Below, one piece after another: positions 24,682 to 33,660 of a stretch of DNA of 64,000 bases. The stretch spans positions 1 through 64,000 of the forward strand of contig NZ_BSFN01000022.1 in NCBI RefSeq assembly GCF_027922365.1, read 5' to 3'. This DNA comes from Pseudomonas turukhanskensis. GTDB taxonomy: Bacteria > Pseudomonadota > Gammaproteobacteria > Pseudomonadales > Pseudomonadaceae. A model generated the notes under the pieces. That model saw only the letters and a list, made by a program, of their open reading frames with translations, had not been told where the DNA came from and made no database searches. A program made the translations under genes and the position numbers. Each line of letters begins with the position of its first letter. The stretch's first letter is position 1.

Positions 24682-25470
24682 TCAGGCGACCTGCGCGGCC
24701 AGTTCGTTGCTGAGCAAATGCTTGAGCAGCGCTCGGTAGGCCAGCACGCCGCGGCTCTTGTCGTCGAACTGCGAGGGCGTCTGCCCCGCGCGGCTGGCGT
24801 CACGCAAACGGGTGTCGACCGGGATATAGGCCGGCCACAAATGATCCGGGTAGGCGTTGCGCAGCGTGCGCAACGTACTCAGCGAGGCTTGCGTACGGCG
24901 GTCGAACAGGGTCGGCACGATGGTGTACGGCAGCGCCTGTTTGCGCGAGCGGTTGATCATCGCCAGGGTGCTGACCATGCGTTCCAGGCCTTTTACCGCC
25001 AAGAACTCGGTTTGCACCGGAATCGCCAGCTGCTGGCTGGCCGCCAGCGCGTTGACCATCAGCACTCCGAGCAAGGGCGGGCTGTCGATAATGGCGTGGT
25101 CGAAATCGTCCCACAGCTGCGCCAGGCTTTTGGCGATCACCAGCCCCAGGCCGCTCTGCCCCGGCGATTGACGCTCCAGGGTGGCCAGCGCGGTGCTCGA
25201 GGGCAGCAGCGCAATGGAAGGATGGCTGGTCGGCAGCAGCAGTTGGCCCGGCAGCCCTTGCGGCACGCTGCCCTGGTGCTGGAACAGGTCGAAGGCGCTG
25301 TGTTCCAGGGAATCGGGGTCGTGCCCGAAATAGCTCGTCATGGAGCCATGTGGATCAAGATCGACCACAACCACGCGCTTGCCAGCGTCGGCCAACAGGC
25401 CCGCCAGTGCGATGCTCGTGGTGGTCTTGCCTACCCCACCTTTTTGATTGGCTACTGCCCAGACTCTCAT
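24682..25470 (-). CDS. parC: ParA-family ATPase ParC (chemotaxis array positioning)
   Basis: The 262-residue MinD/ParA-type ATPase has the deviant Walker A KGGVGKTTTS (about 9-18), Walker A' VVVVDLDPHGS and switch II IIDSPPLLGVL. It differs from chromosome-partition ParA in having no ParB gene nearby and lying instead with parP and cheW. In the known ParC/ParP system it places chemotaxis arrays at the old pole. The start at ATG 25470 (MRVWAVANQKGG) is the family start; upstream in-frame residues are unconserved. Confidence 0.85.
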   Translation of the reverse strand: MRVWAVANQKGGVGKTTTSIALAGLLADAGKRVVVVDLDPHGSMTSYFGHDPDSLEHSAFDLFQHQGSVPQGLPGQLLLPTSHPSIALLPSSTALATLERQSPGQSGLGLVIAKSLAQLWDDFDHAIIDSPPLLGVLMVNALAASQQLAIPVQTEFLAVKGLERMVSTLAMINRSRKQALPYTIVPTLFDRRTQASLSTLRTLRNAYPDHLWPAYIPVDTRLRDASRAGQTPSQFDDKSRGVLAYRALLKHLLSNELAAQVA

Positions 25471-25520
25471 GTTCGTTATCCTCCCGGCGCACCAAGGGCT
25501 TACCGAGAACAAGTGCCGCC

Positions 25521-26393
25521 CTACGGGGTCGGCGACGGGGAATTGACAGCGCCGCCCTCAGGCGGCTGCACATCTGGCGATGGTGCAGGTTGTGTGCCAG
25601 CCCGCTCTAATGCCGCATCGGGCTTGGCATGACCACTTCCTACACCACTAACACTGCGTCGCACATCCAAGTTGCGTGACACCACCAGCACTACCCGGCG
25701 ATTGCGCGCTCTTCCCTCTGCCGTCGCGTTATCCGCGATGGGCTGAAACTCTCCATAACCGACCGCCGCCAGGCGCCCGGCGTTCACGCCATCCATGGCC
25801 ATCATTCTTACAATGCTAGCTGCCCGCGCCGTAGACAGCTCCCAGTTCGTGGGAAACTGCGCGGTATTGATCGGAAGATTATCTGTGAACCCTTCCACAT
25901 GAATGGGATTCTCGTAAGGCGCCAGAATTTTGGCAACCTTTTCGATAATGGTGAAGGCCGTGTCGTTGGGAATCGCATCGCCGCTGGGGAACAACAGGCT
26001 CGAATTCAGCTCGATTTCAATCCACAGTTCGTTGCCACGCACGGTCAACTGGTCACTCTTGATCAGGTCGCCAAAGGCGGCCTTCACCGCGTCACTGATT
26101 TCCTGCAGGGCCTTGGTCGGGTCGTCACCGGCTGGGGTGTCCTGGTCCAGGGGCCGTTCCGGCTCGGTGGTCAGCGGCCTTTCATCACCGACCGGAATCG
26201 GCTTTATAGAACGGTCGGGCTGATTGAACGCACCGACCAGGCTGTCGGAAAGAATCTTGTACTTGCCCTCGTTGATCGACGAAATCGAATACATCACCAC
26301 GAAGAACGCGAACAGCAAGGTGATGAAGTCCGCGTAGGACACCAGCCAACGTTCGTGATTTTCGTGCTCTTCGTGATGCCGCCGACGGGCCAT
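25521..26393 (-). CDS. motD: flagellar stator protein MotD (MotB family)
   Basis: The 290-residue protein has one N-terminal membrane helix (about 18-38) with the proton-site aspartate in SYADFITLLFAFFVV. A linker follows, then an OmpA-like peptidoglycan-binding domain (IHVEGFTDNLPINTAQFPTNWELSTARAASIVR). The Pro-rich C-terminal tail (ending PSPTP) is an extension beyond the domain. With MotC, encoded just upstream, it forms the second stator set found in Pseudomonas besides MotAB. Confidence 0.92.
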   Translation of the reverse strand: MARRRHHEEHENHERWLVSYADFITLLFAFFVVMYSISSINEGKYKILSDSLVGAFNQPDRSIKPIPVGDERPLTTEPERPLDQDTPAGDDPTKALQEISDAVKAAFGDLIKSDQLTVRGNELWIEIELNSSLLFPSGDAIPNDTAFTIIEKVAKILAPYENPIHVEGFTDNLPINTAQFPTNWELSTARAASIVRMMAMDGVNAGRLAAVGYGEFQPIADNATAEGRARNRRVVLVVSRNLDVRRSVSGVGSGHAKPDAALERAGTQPAPSPDVQPPEGGAVNSPSPTP

Positions 26394-26408
26394 ATTCAGC
26401 CGAACCTT

Positions 26409-27149
26409 TTAGTCCATGAAGCCTTGCAGCTTGAGCTCGATCGAGCGCGGATTTTCCCCTTCGGCAATGGAGAGAATTCCTTCCAGCAACATTTCCCGGT
26501 AGCGCGACTGACGCAGGGCTATGGCCTTGAGCTTGTTACCCACCGGCAACAGCAGCAGGTTGGCAAACGCCACACCGTAAATCGTGGCGACAAAGGCGAC
26601 CGCGATGCCGCTGCCGAGCATGCTCGGGTCCGCCAGGTTGCCCATCACATGAATAAGCCCCATCACCGCGCCGATAATGCCGATAGTGGGCGAATAGCCA
26701 CCCATGCTGTCGAATACCTTGGCAGCCTGGATATCGCGGCCTTCCTGGGTGTACAGGTCCACTTCCAGAATGCTGCGAATGGCTTCAGGCTCAGCACCAT
26801 CGACCAGCAATTGCAGGCCCTTGCGCGCGTAGGGGTCGGGCTCGACATCCGCCACCGCCTCCAAGCCCAGCAAGCCTTCCTTGCGTGCCGTCTGGCTCCA
26901 GCCCACCACGCGGTTGATGCCGCCAGCCAGATCGATACGGGGCGGAAAAATAATCCAGCGCACGGTAACCAGCGAGCGTTTGAACACCGCCATCGGGGTT
27001 TGCAGGAAGGCTGCACCTAGCGTGCCGCCCACCACAATCAGAAACGCCGGCCCATTGAGCAGCGCACCGACGTGACCGCCTTCCAGGTAGTTGCCCCCCA
27101 GAATGGCGACCAACGCCAGGATCACCCCAATAAGGCTGAGTACATCCAT
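26409..27149 (-). CDS. motC: flagellar motor protein MotC (MotA family)
   Basis: The 246-residue protein has four membrane helices in the MotA pattern and the conserved late segment GGYSPTIGIIGAVMGLIHVM. The large cytoplasmic loop that contacts FliG sits between helices 2 and 3 (about 60-145). With MotD it makes the proton-driven MotCD stator, in Pseudomonas linked to swarming and motility at high load. Its start overlaps the cheB stop by one base. Confidence 0.93.
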   Translation of the reverse strand: MDVLSLIGVILALVAILGGNYLEGGHVGALLNGPAFLIVVGGTLGAAFLQTPMAVFKRSLVTVRWIIFPPRIDLAGGINRVVGWSQTARKEGLLGLEAVADVEPDPYARKGLQLLVDGAEPEAIRSILEVDLYTQEGRDIQAAKVFDSMGGYSPTIGIIGAVMGLIHVMGNLADPSMLGSGIAVAFVATIYGVAFANLLLLPVGNKLKAIALRQSRYREMLLEGILSIAEGENPRSIELKLQGFMD

Positions 27150-28291
27150 CAGACACAGGCCTCCACCAGGTGCCGACCGATGTCATCAAGGCTGTAGACC
27201 GCGTCTGCCAGGTTGGCTTTGACGATGGCCATGGGCATGCCGTAAATCACGCAGCTGGCCTCGTCCTGAGCCCATACCTGGCTGCCGCCCTGCTTGAGCA
27301 GGCGCGCGCCTTCGCGGCCGTCGGCGCCCATACCGGTAAGCACCACGGCCAATACTTTGTCGCCGTAGGCCTTGGAGGCCGAGCCAAAGGTGATATCCAC
27401 ACAAGGCCGATAATTCAGGCGCTCATCGCCCGGCAGAATTTTCACCGTACCGCGACCATCGACCATCATCTGCTTGCCGCCAGGGGCCAGCAGGGCCAAG
27501 CCTGGGCGCAGCTGGTCGCCGTCTTCGGCTTCTTTCACGCTGATGCGGCATAGCTTGTCCAGGCGCTCGGCAAAGGCCTTGGTAAAGGCCGCCGGCATAT
27601 GCTGAATCAGCACGATAGGCGCGGGAAAGTTGGCAGGCAGTTGGGTCAGCACGCGTTGCAGCGCCACGGGGCCGCCGGTAGAGGTGCCGATGGCCAGCAG
27701 TTTGTACGCCTTGCGCTTGGGCGCGGCACTGGTCGATGCCGCCGGCGCTGGCGCAGCGGTTGGCCGCGGGGCTGCGGGTGCCGGGCGTGCGGGCGCAGTG
27801 CTGGTGGTGGTCGGCGTGTGTGCAGGGGCTGGGGCTGGGGCTGGCGTCGGTGCAGGCGCTGCCGGGGCGCTGGAAAAACTGCTGTACCGGCGGTTACTGC
27901 GGGCGATGGTATGTACCTTCTCGCACAGCAGTTGTTTGACCTTCTCGGGGTTGCGCGAGATGTCTTCGAAGTTCTTGGGTAAAAAATCCACGGCACCGGC
28001 GTCCAGCGCGTCGAGCGTTACACGCGCGCCTTCGTGGGTGAGCGAAGAGAACATCAGAACCGGGGTTGGGCAACGCTGCATGATATGACGTACGGCGGTA
28101 ATGCCATCCATCATCGGCATTTCGTAGTCCATGGTGATCACGTCAGGCTTGAGCGCCAGAGCCTGATCGATCGCTTCACGACCATTGGTGGCAGTGCCGA
28201 CGACTTGGATATTCGAATCGGCGGAGAGAATCTCCGAGACACGCCGGCGAAAAAAGCCGGAATCGTCCACTACCAGAACCTTAACTGCCAT
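27149..28291 (-). CDS. cheB: chemotaxis response regulator methylesterase CheB
   Basis: The 380-residue protein has an N-terminal receiver domain, with phospho-site D55 in TMDYEMPMMDG. A long Pro/Ala/Thr-rich linker (about 135-190) and a C-terminal methylesterase domain follow. The catalytic triad regions are seen: Ser in GTSTGGP, His in IQHMPAAF, Asp in GMGADGREG. It removes receptor methyl groups for adaptation. The linker is longer than in E. coli CheB, as often in Pseudomonas. It lies between cheA and motC. Confidence 0.95.
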   Translation of the reverse strand: MAVKVLVVDDSGFFRRRVSEILSADSNIQVVGTATNGREAIDQALALKPDVITMDYEMPMMDGITAVRHIMQRCPTPVLMFSSLTHEGARVTLDALDAGAVDFLPKNFEDISRNPEKVKQLLCEKVHTIARSNRRYSSFSSAPAAPAPTPAPAPAPAHTPTTTSTAPARPAPAAPRPTAAPAPAASTSAAPKRKAYKLLAIGTSTGGPVALQRVLTQLPANFPAPIVLIQHMPAAFTKAFAERLDKLCRISVKEAEDGDQLRPGLALLAPGGKQMMVDGRGTVKILPGDERLNYRPCVDITFGSASKAYGDKVLAVVLTGMGADGREGARLLKQGGSQVWAQDEASCVIYGMPMAIVKANLADAVYSLDDIGRHLVEACV

Positions 28292-28365
28292 AACCGCTCC
28301 TTTGAACCCGCCCGAGGCCCTGGAAGGCCTTCGTGCTTGGTGCTGCGCGAGCAGGCGAAGCGCTT

Positions 28366-28382
28366 ATTTACTCCGAGTAAAT
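28366..28382. repeat. 17-bp palindrome between cheA and cheB
   Basis: ATTTACTC-C-GAGTAAAT is a perfect 8-bp inverted repeat around one base. It is AT-rich within a GC-rich 134-bp gap downstream of cheA and upstream of cheB. It may mark an internal operator, an RNA-processing hairpin or a dispersed repeat; no T-run follows, so it is not a clear terminator. Confidence 0.4.
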
Positions 28383-28425
28383 GCCACGCCCCCTGCTGTC
28401 ACGCTTAGTCTCGAACACGCCGCAA

Positions 28426-30690
28426 TCAGATACGGCGCGCGTAACGCTTGAGCATGCTCGGCACATCCAGAATCAGGGCAATGCGCCCGTCGCCGGTGAT
28501 GGTCGCCCCGGACATACCCGGAGTGCCCTGCAGCATTTTGCCCAGCGGCTTGATTACCACCTCTTCCTGGCCGACCAGTTGATCGACCACAAAGCCGATC
28601 CGTTGGGTGCCCACCGACAGAATCACCACATGGCCTTCGTGCTGTTCCTCATGCTGGGCACTGCTGACCAACCAGCGCTTGAGGTAGAACAGCGGCAGCG
28701 CCTTGTCCCGCACGATCACCACTTCCTGGCCGTCGACCACGTTGGTACGCGACAGGTCGAGGTGGAAGATTTCGTTCACATTCACCAGCGGGAAGGCAAA
28801 CGCCTGGTTGCCGAGCATCACCATCAGGGTCGGCATGATCGCCAGCGTCAACGGCACCTTGATGACAATTTTGGTGCCCTGGCCCTTGGCCGAGTAGATG
28901 TTGATGATGCCGTTGAGCTGGGAAATCTTGGTTTTCACCACATCCATGCCCACGCCACGACCGGACACATCGGAAATCTCGGTTTTGGTCGAGAAGCCCG
29001 GGGCAAAAATCAGGTTGTAGCATTCGGCTTCGCTGAGACGGTCGGCGGCGTCTTTGTCGAGCACGCCCTTCTCTACCGCCTTGGCGCGCAACACGTCGGG
29101 GTCCATGCCGTTACCGTCGTCAGAAATCGACAGCAGGATATGGTCACCCTCTTGCTGCGCCGACAATACGATCTTGCCGCCGCGGCTCTTGCCGGCAGCT
29201 TCGCGTTTTTCCGGCGATTCGATGCCGTGGTCCACCGAGTTGCGCACCAAGTGCACCAACGGGTCGGCCAGGGCCTCCACCAGGTTCTTGTCGAGGTCGG
29301 TTTCTTCCCCTACCAGTTCCAGGTTGATTTCTTTTTTCAGGCTGCGCGCCAGATCGCGAACCAACCGTGGGAAACGGCCGAAGACTTTCTTGATCGGCTG
29401 CATGCGGGTTTTCATCACCGCAGTCTGCAGATCAGCCGTTACCACATCGAGGTTGGAAACGGCCTTGGACATATTCTCGTCGCCGCTATTCAAGCCCAGG
29501 CGCACCAGACGGTTACGCACCAGCACCAGCTCGCCGACCATATTCATGATCTCGTCGAGGCGCGCGGTATCGACCCGCACGGTGGTTTCCGCTTCGGTAG
29601 CAGGCCCGGCTTTGTCGGCGGTGGCGGCCGCAGCAGCAGGCGCCGGTGCAGGCGCCGCAGGTTTGGCCGCAGCCGGCTTGGCCGGTTCGGCTTTTGCCGC
29701 AGGCTTGGCTGCTGGCGCGGCAGGTTTGGCCGGCGCAACGGCCGCAGGCAATGGTGCCTGAGCAGCCGGTTCGACAAATTTGCCCTGACCATGCAACTGG
29801 TCCAGCAAGGCTTCGAATTCGTCGTCGGTAATGTTATCGCCACCACCACTGGCAGCCGGTGATGCCGCCTCTACAGGCGCCGGTTCCGCTTTTGCAGGCG
29901 CAGCAGCAGCGGGCTCGACAAATTTGCCTTTGCCGTGCAACTGATCCAGCAGGGCTTCGAATTCGTCATCGGTGATTTCATCACCACCACCGGCAGCCGC
30001 CGGAGCCTCGCTGGCAGCAGGAGCACTGACCGCAGCGGCCGGTGCGGCAGGCGCCGACGGCGCAGCGAACTGGCCTTTGCCGTGCAACTGGTCGAGCAGG
30101 GATTCGAATTCGTCGTCGGTAATTTCGTCGCTGCTGCTGGCAGCAGCAGGCGCTTTGGGTTCGTCATGCAGGGCATCGAGCAACTGCTCGAATTCGCTGT
30201 CGGTAATGTCGCCAGTTGCGGCGGCAGGCGCCTCTGGCACCTCAGGTTCGGGCTCGGCGGCAGCAGGCTCGGCCGCAGCACCGGCCAGCTCATCTGCGCT
30301 TTGCGGCTCAGCCAGACGCGACAACGCGGCCAACAACTCCGGCGATGCCGGCGTGGGCGTGGTGCGCTCGCGCACTTCGGAAAACATGCCGTTAACGGCG
30401 TCCAATGCTTCGAGGACAACGTCCATCAGCTCCGAGTCAACGCGACGCTCACCCTTGCGCAGGATGTCGAACACGTTTTCGGCGATGTGGCAGCACTCCA
30501 CCAGCTCATTGAGCTGGAGGAACCCGGCGCCACCTTTGACGGTGTGGAAACCACGGAAAATAGCATTGAGCAGGTTGGAGTCATCCGGTCGGCTTTCCAG
30601 CTCGACCAACTGTTCCGATAACTGCTCAAGAATTTCGCCGGCCTCTACCAGGAAGTCCTGGAGGATTTCTTCATCGGCGCCGAAGCTCAT
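28426..30690 (-). CDS. cheA: chemotaxis histidine kinase CheA
   Basis: The 754-residue kinase phosphorylates CheY and CheB on receptor signals. P1 domain carries the phospho-site H49 (FRGFHTVKGGAGFLQL). A dimerisation domain starts near 368 (VRVDTARLDEIMNMVGELVLVRNR). The ATPase domain has the N-box HLVRNSVDHGIE and G-boxes (DDGNGMD; GRGVGMDVVK), and a CheW-like P5 domain ends the protein. Instead of a folded P2 domain, residues about 160-305 hold four copies of an acidic motif of the type DDEFEALLDQLHG separated by Ala/Pro linkers. Then comes a long Ala/Lys/Pro stretch (about 310-365). Confidence 0.96.
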   Translation of the reverse strand: MSFGADEEILQDFLVEAGEILEQLSEQLVELESRPDDSNLLNAIFRGFHTVKGGAGFLQLNELVECCHIAENVFDILRKGERRVDSELMDVVLEALDAVNGMFSEVRERTTPTPASPELLAALSRLAEPQSADELAGAAAEPAAAEPEPEVPEAPAAATGDITDSEFEQLLDALHDEPKAPAAASSSDEITDDEFESLLDQLHGKGQFAAPSAPAAPAAAVSAPAASEAPAAAGGGDEITDDEFEALLDQLHGKGKFVEPAAAAPAKAEPAPVEAASPAASGGGDNITDDEFEALLDQLHGQGKFVEPAAQAPLPAAVAPAKPAAPAAKPAAKAEPAKPAAAKPAAPAPAPAAAAATADKAGPATEAETTVRVDTARLDEIMNMVGELVLVRNRLVRLGLNSGDENMSKAVSNLDVVTADLQTAVMKTRMQPIKKVFGRFPRLVRDLARSLKKEINLELVGEETDLDKNLVEALADPLVHLVRNSVDHGIESPEKREAAGKSRGGKIVLSAQQEGDHILLSISDDGNGMDPDVLRAKAVEKGVLDKDAADRLSEAECYNLIFAPGFSTKTEISDVSGRGVGMDVVKTKISQLNGIINIYSAKGQGTKIVIKVPLTLAIMPTLMVMLGNQAFAFPLVNVNEIFHLDLSRTNVVDGQEVVIVRDKALPLFYLKRWLVSSAQHEEQHEGHVVILSVGTQRIGFVVDQLVGQEEVVIKPLGKMLQGTPGMSGATITGDGRIALILDVPSMLKRYARRI

Positions 30691-30701
30691 TGGTGTGCTC
30701 C

Positions 30702-31490
30702 CTAGAACCCTAGACTGGATAGCAGATCGTCGACGTCATCCTGATTAGAGGCGACATCCTCACGCTTATCGGCATGAATCTGCGGACCTTCACCACGAGA
30801 AGGCTCTTTTTGTTGTTCTTGCTCGGCGCGTAGCACGGAATGGTCGTGCTCAATGCCGGCGAAACGGTCTACCTGGCTGGCCATAAGCACCAGTTTCAGC
30901 AGGTTGGCTTCGACTTCGGTTACCAGTTGCGTAACGCGCTTGATCACCTGACCGGTAAGGTCCTGGTAGTCCTGCGCCAGCAGAATGTCGTTGAGGTGGC
31001 CCGACAACTTGCTGCTGTCGCGTTCGCTACGGGCCAGAAACAGCTCGATGCGCTTGGCCAGCTCGCGGAAGGCTTCGGCGCCCAGCTCGCGGCGCATGAA
31101 ACGGCCCCAGTCGGCGCTCAGTGCGGTGGCATCGTCATTGAGGTCGTTCACCAGCGGCGCACTCTGCTCCACCAGATCCATGGTGCGATTGGCCGCTTTC
31201 TCGGTCATCGTCACAACATAGTTCAGGCGTTCGGTGGCGTCGGTGATTTGCGACACTTCCTTGGCGTGCGGCACGCGAGGGTCGAGCTGAAAATTGACGA
31301 TGGCGTTGTGCAGCTCACGCGTCAGTTTGCCAACCTCGTGGTAAAGCCCACGGTCACGGACTTTATTGAGCTCATGGATAAGCTGAACCGCGTCGCCAAA
31401 ATTACCTTTTTCAAGGCTCTCAACGAGCTCTCGGGCATTGGTTTTTAGGGACGACTCGAGGTCGCCCATGGGTATATCGTCGTGCGCCAT
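30702..31490 (-). CDS. cheZ: chemotaxis phosphatase CheZ
   Basis: The 262-residue helical protein dephosphorylates CheY. The catalytic region with Asp/Gln around LLAQDYQDLTGQVIKRVTQLV is present, as is the C-terminal CheY-binding tail (DVDDLLSSLGF). The start ATG 31490 (MAHDDIPMGDLESSL) gives the usual Pseudomonas length. It lies between cheY and cheA with short gaps. Confidence 0.94.
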   Translation of the reverse strand: MAHDDIPMGDLESSLKTNARELVESLEKGNFGDAVQLIHELNKVRDRGLYHEVGKLTRELHNAIVNFQLDPRVPHAKEVSQITDATERLNYVVTMTEKAANRTMDLVEQSAPLVNDLNDDATALSADWGRFMRRELGAEAFRELAKRIELFLARSERDSSKLSGHLNDILLAQDYQDLTGQVIKRVTQLVTEVEANLLKLVLMASQVDRFAGIEHDHSVLRAEQEQQKEPSRGEGPQIHADKREDVASNQDDVDDLLSSLGF

Positions 31491-31509
31491 ATTGCCCCCA
31501 CGGCCGGGA

Positions 31510-31884
31510 TCAGCCGTTAACACGCTCGAAGATTTTTTCGATCTTCTCTTTCAGAACCTGCGCCGTGAACGGTTTGACTACATACCCGTTCACCCCGGCT
31601 TGCGCCGCTTCGATAATCTGGTCGCGCTTGGCTTCGGCGGTCACCATCAGCACCGGCAGGTGCTTGAGACGGTCATCGGCGCGAACCGCGCGCAAGAGGT
31701 CGATACCGGTCATACCCGGCATGTTCCAGTCAGTCACGAGAAAGTCGAAGCTGCCGCTATGCAGCATGGGTAGAGCCGTTGTTCCGTCATCTGCCTCAGC
31801 GGTGTTGGTGAATCCCAAGTCGCGCAAGAGGTTCTTGATGATCCGTCGCATCGTTGAGAAGTCGTCAACGATGAGGATTTTCAT
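31510..31884 (-). CDS. cheY: chemotaxis response regulator CheY
   Basis: The 124-residue single receiver domain has acidic pocket ILIVDDFS, phospho-site D52 in LVTDWNMPGM, Thr in MVTAEA, and Lys in VVKPFT. When phosphorylated it binds FliM/FliN and changes flagellar rotation. The start at ATG 31884 (MKILIVDD) is the usual one; an ATG four codons upstream is possible. It is the first gene of cheYZA, 84 bp after fliA. Confidence 0.96.
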   Translation of the reverse strand: MKILIVDDFSTMRRIIKNLLRDLGFTNTAEADDGTTALPMLHSGSFDFLVTDWNMPGMTGIDLLRAVRADDRLKHLPVLMVTAEAKRDQIIEAAQAGVNGYVVKPFTAQVLKEKIEKIFERVNG

Positions 31885-31968
31885 GTTTTTGTCCAAGTCG
31901 ACCTCCGTACAGTCCTAAACGCACCCAGCACCTGGATGCGCGTTGAATCGAGAAACTGGCAGTACCGC

Positions 31969-32715
31969 TCAGCTAGCGCGCCACTCGCTCAAGCGTGCAC
32001 GCAAACGAGCGGCACACTGGCTATGCAACTGGCTGACCCGCGATTCGCTGACCCCCAGCACTTCGCCAATTTCCTTGAGATTCAGTTCTTCGTCGTAATA
32101 CAGCGACAACACCAACTGTTCGCGCTCCGGCAGCCCGGAAATGGCCGCTGCCAATGCTGATTGGAAACGTTCATCTTCCAGATCGCGCGAAGGCTCGAAG
32201 TGGGTAATGCCAGCGTCTTCACGCAGACCCGTGTGCTCGCCGTCCTGAAGAAGGTCGTCGAAACTGAACAGGCGACTGCCCAAAGTGTCGCCAAGAATGC
32301 CGTAGTAATCCTCGAGACTCAATTGGAGTTCGGCCGCAACTTCTTGATCTTTAGCGTCTCTACCCGTTCTGGCTTCAATTTTTCGGATTGCGTCACTGAC
32401 CATGCGACTGTTGCGGTGCACCGAACGAGGTGCCCAATCGCCCTTGCGCACTTCATCCAGCATAGATCCGCGTATGCGAATGCCGGCGAAAGTTTCAAAA
32501 CTGGCGCCTTTGCTGGAGTCGTATTTTTTCGAGGCTTCGAGCAGGCCGATCATGCCGGCCTGAATCAGATCTTCCACCTGCACGCTTGCCGGCAAACGTG
32601 CCAGCAAGTGGTAGGCGATGCGTTTGACCAGTGGGGCGTAACGCTCGATCAACTGGTGCTGGGAGTCCTGCGCCTGTGCCTTGCTATACATACGGAGCCC
32701 ATTGCCTGATGTCAT
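31969..32715 (-). CDS. fliA: flagellar sigma factor sigma-28
   Basis: The 248-residue sigma-70-family protein has region 2 (LIERYAPLVKRIAYHLLARLPASVQVEDLIQAG, given in part), region 3 and region 4 (LNLKEIGEVLGVSESRVSQLHSQ, HTH at about 205-230). It drives late flagellar genes such as flagellin and chemotaxis genes and is held back by FlgM, which is not in this window. The start overlaps the fleN stop as ATGA, which decides the start codon. Confidence 0.95.
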   Translation of the reverse strand: MTSGNGLRMYSKAQAQDSQHQLIERYAPLVKRIAYHLLARLPASVQVEDLIQAGMIGLLEASKKYDSSKGASFETFAGIRIRGSMLDEVRKGDWAPRSVHRNSRMVSDAIRKIEARTGRDAKDQEVAAELQLSLEDYYGILGDTLGSRLFSFDDLLQDGEHTGLREDAGITHFEPSRDLEDERFQSALAAAISGLPEREQLVLSLYYDEELNLKEIGEVLGVSESRVSQLHSQCAARLRARLSEWRAS

Positions 32716-33542
32716 ACGGCCGTATCAGCTAGCGGTTGCTGTACCAAACGCTCCACGAAAAACTCCAGATGCCCGCGTGGGTTGGCTGGTAACGGCCAGG
32801 TATCGACCTTCTGCGCGATGGCCTTGAATGCCAGTGCGCACTTGGAACGAGGGAAGGCCTCATAAACTGCACGCTGCTTCTGCACTGCCTTGCGTACCGA
32901 TTCGTCGTAAGGCACAGCGCCGACGTACTGCAGGGCGACATCGAGAAAACGGTCAGTCACCTTAGTCAGCTTAGCAAACAGGTTGCGACCTTCCTGCGGG
33001 CTATGGGCCATGTTGGCCAATACGCGGAAACGGCTCATGCCGTGGTCGCGGTTCAGCAGCTTGATCAGGGCGTAGGCGTCGGTGATGGACGTGGGCTCAT
33101 CGCACACCACCACAATCACCTCCTGGGCCGCGCGCACAAAGCTCACGACCGCATCGCCGATACCGGCGGCGGTGTCGATCACCAATACATCGAGGTTATC
33201 GCTGATATCGCTGAACGCCTGGATCAGGCCAGCGTGCTGCATGGGCGTGAGCTGCACCATGCTTTGTGTACCGGAGGCTGCCGGCACGATGCGAATACCG
33301 CCCGGGCCTTGCAGCAGCACATCGCGCAATTCGCACTCGCCGCTGATGACATCTGCCAGCGTGCGCTTGGCCGACAGGCCCAGCAGCACGTCCACGTTGG
33401 CCAAGCCCAGGTCGGCATCCATCAGCATCACCCGCCGACCGAGGTCGGCCAGGGCCAGGGAGAGATTGACCGATACATTGGTCTTGCCGACGCCACCTTT
33501 GCCGCCGGTCACCGCGATCACCTGTACGGGATGCATACCCAT
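32712..33542 (-). CDS. fleN: flagellar number regulator FleN (FlhG)
   Basis: The 276-residue MinD-like ATPase has the deviant Walker A VTGGKGGVGKTNVSVN, A' motif LMDADLGLANVDVLLG and switch II VIDTAAGIGD. It limits flagella to one per pole by antagonising FleQ, whose gene is not in the window. A GTG at 33551 could add three residues. It is co-translated with fliA (4-bp overlap) and follows flhF by about 110 bp. Confidence 0.94.
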   Translation of the reverse strand: MGMHPVQVIAVTGGKGGVGKTNVSVNLSLALADLGRRVMLMDADLGLANVDVLLGLSAKRTLADVISGECELRDVLLQGPGGIRIVPAASGTQSMVQLTPMQHAGLIQAFSDISDNLDVLVIDTAAGIGDAVVSFVRAAQEVIVVVCDEPTSITDAYALIKLLNRDHGMSRFRVLANMAHSPQEGRNLFAKLTKVTDRFLDVALQYVGAVPYDESVRKAVQKQRAVYEAFPRSKCALAFKAIAQKVDTWPLPANPRGHLEFFVERLVQQPLADTAV

Positions 33543-33660
33543 GTTATCCACACACCTTGTCTAGCTTCGACTGGGGCCACTTGGCTGATTACGCCCCGGT
33601 GCCCTTAAAGGGCGACCCGAACGGTTTAAAACTTTATTACCAACGCGCCAACAAGCGCGT

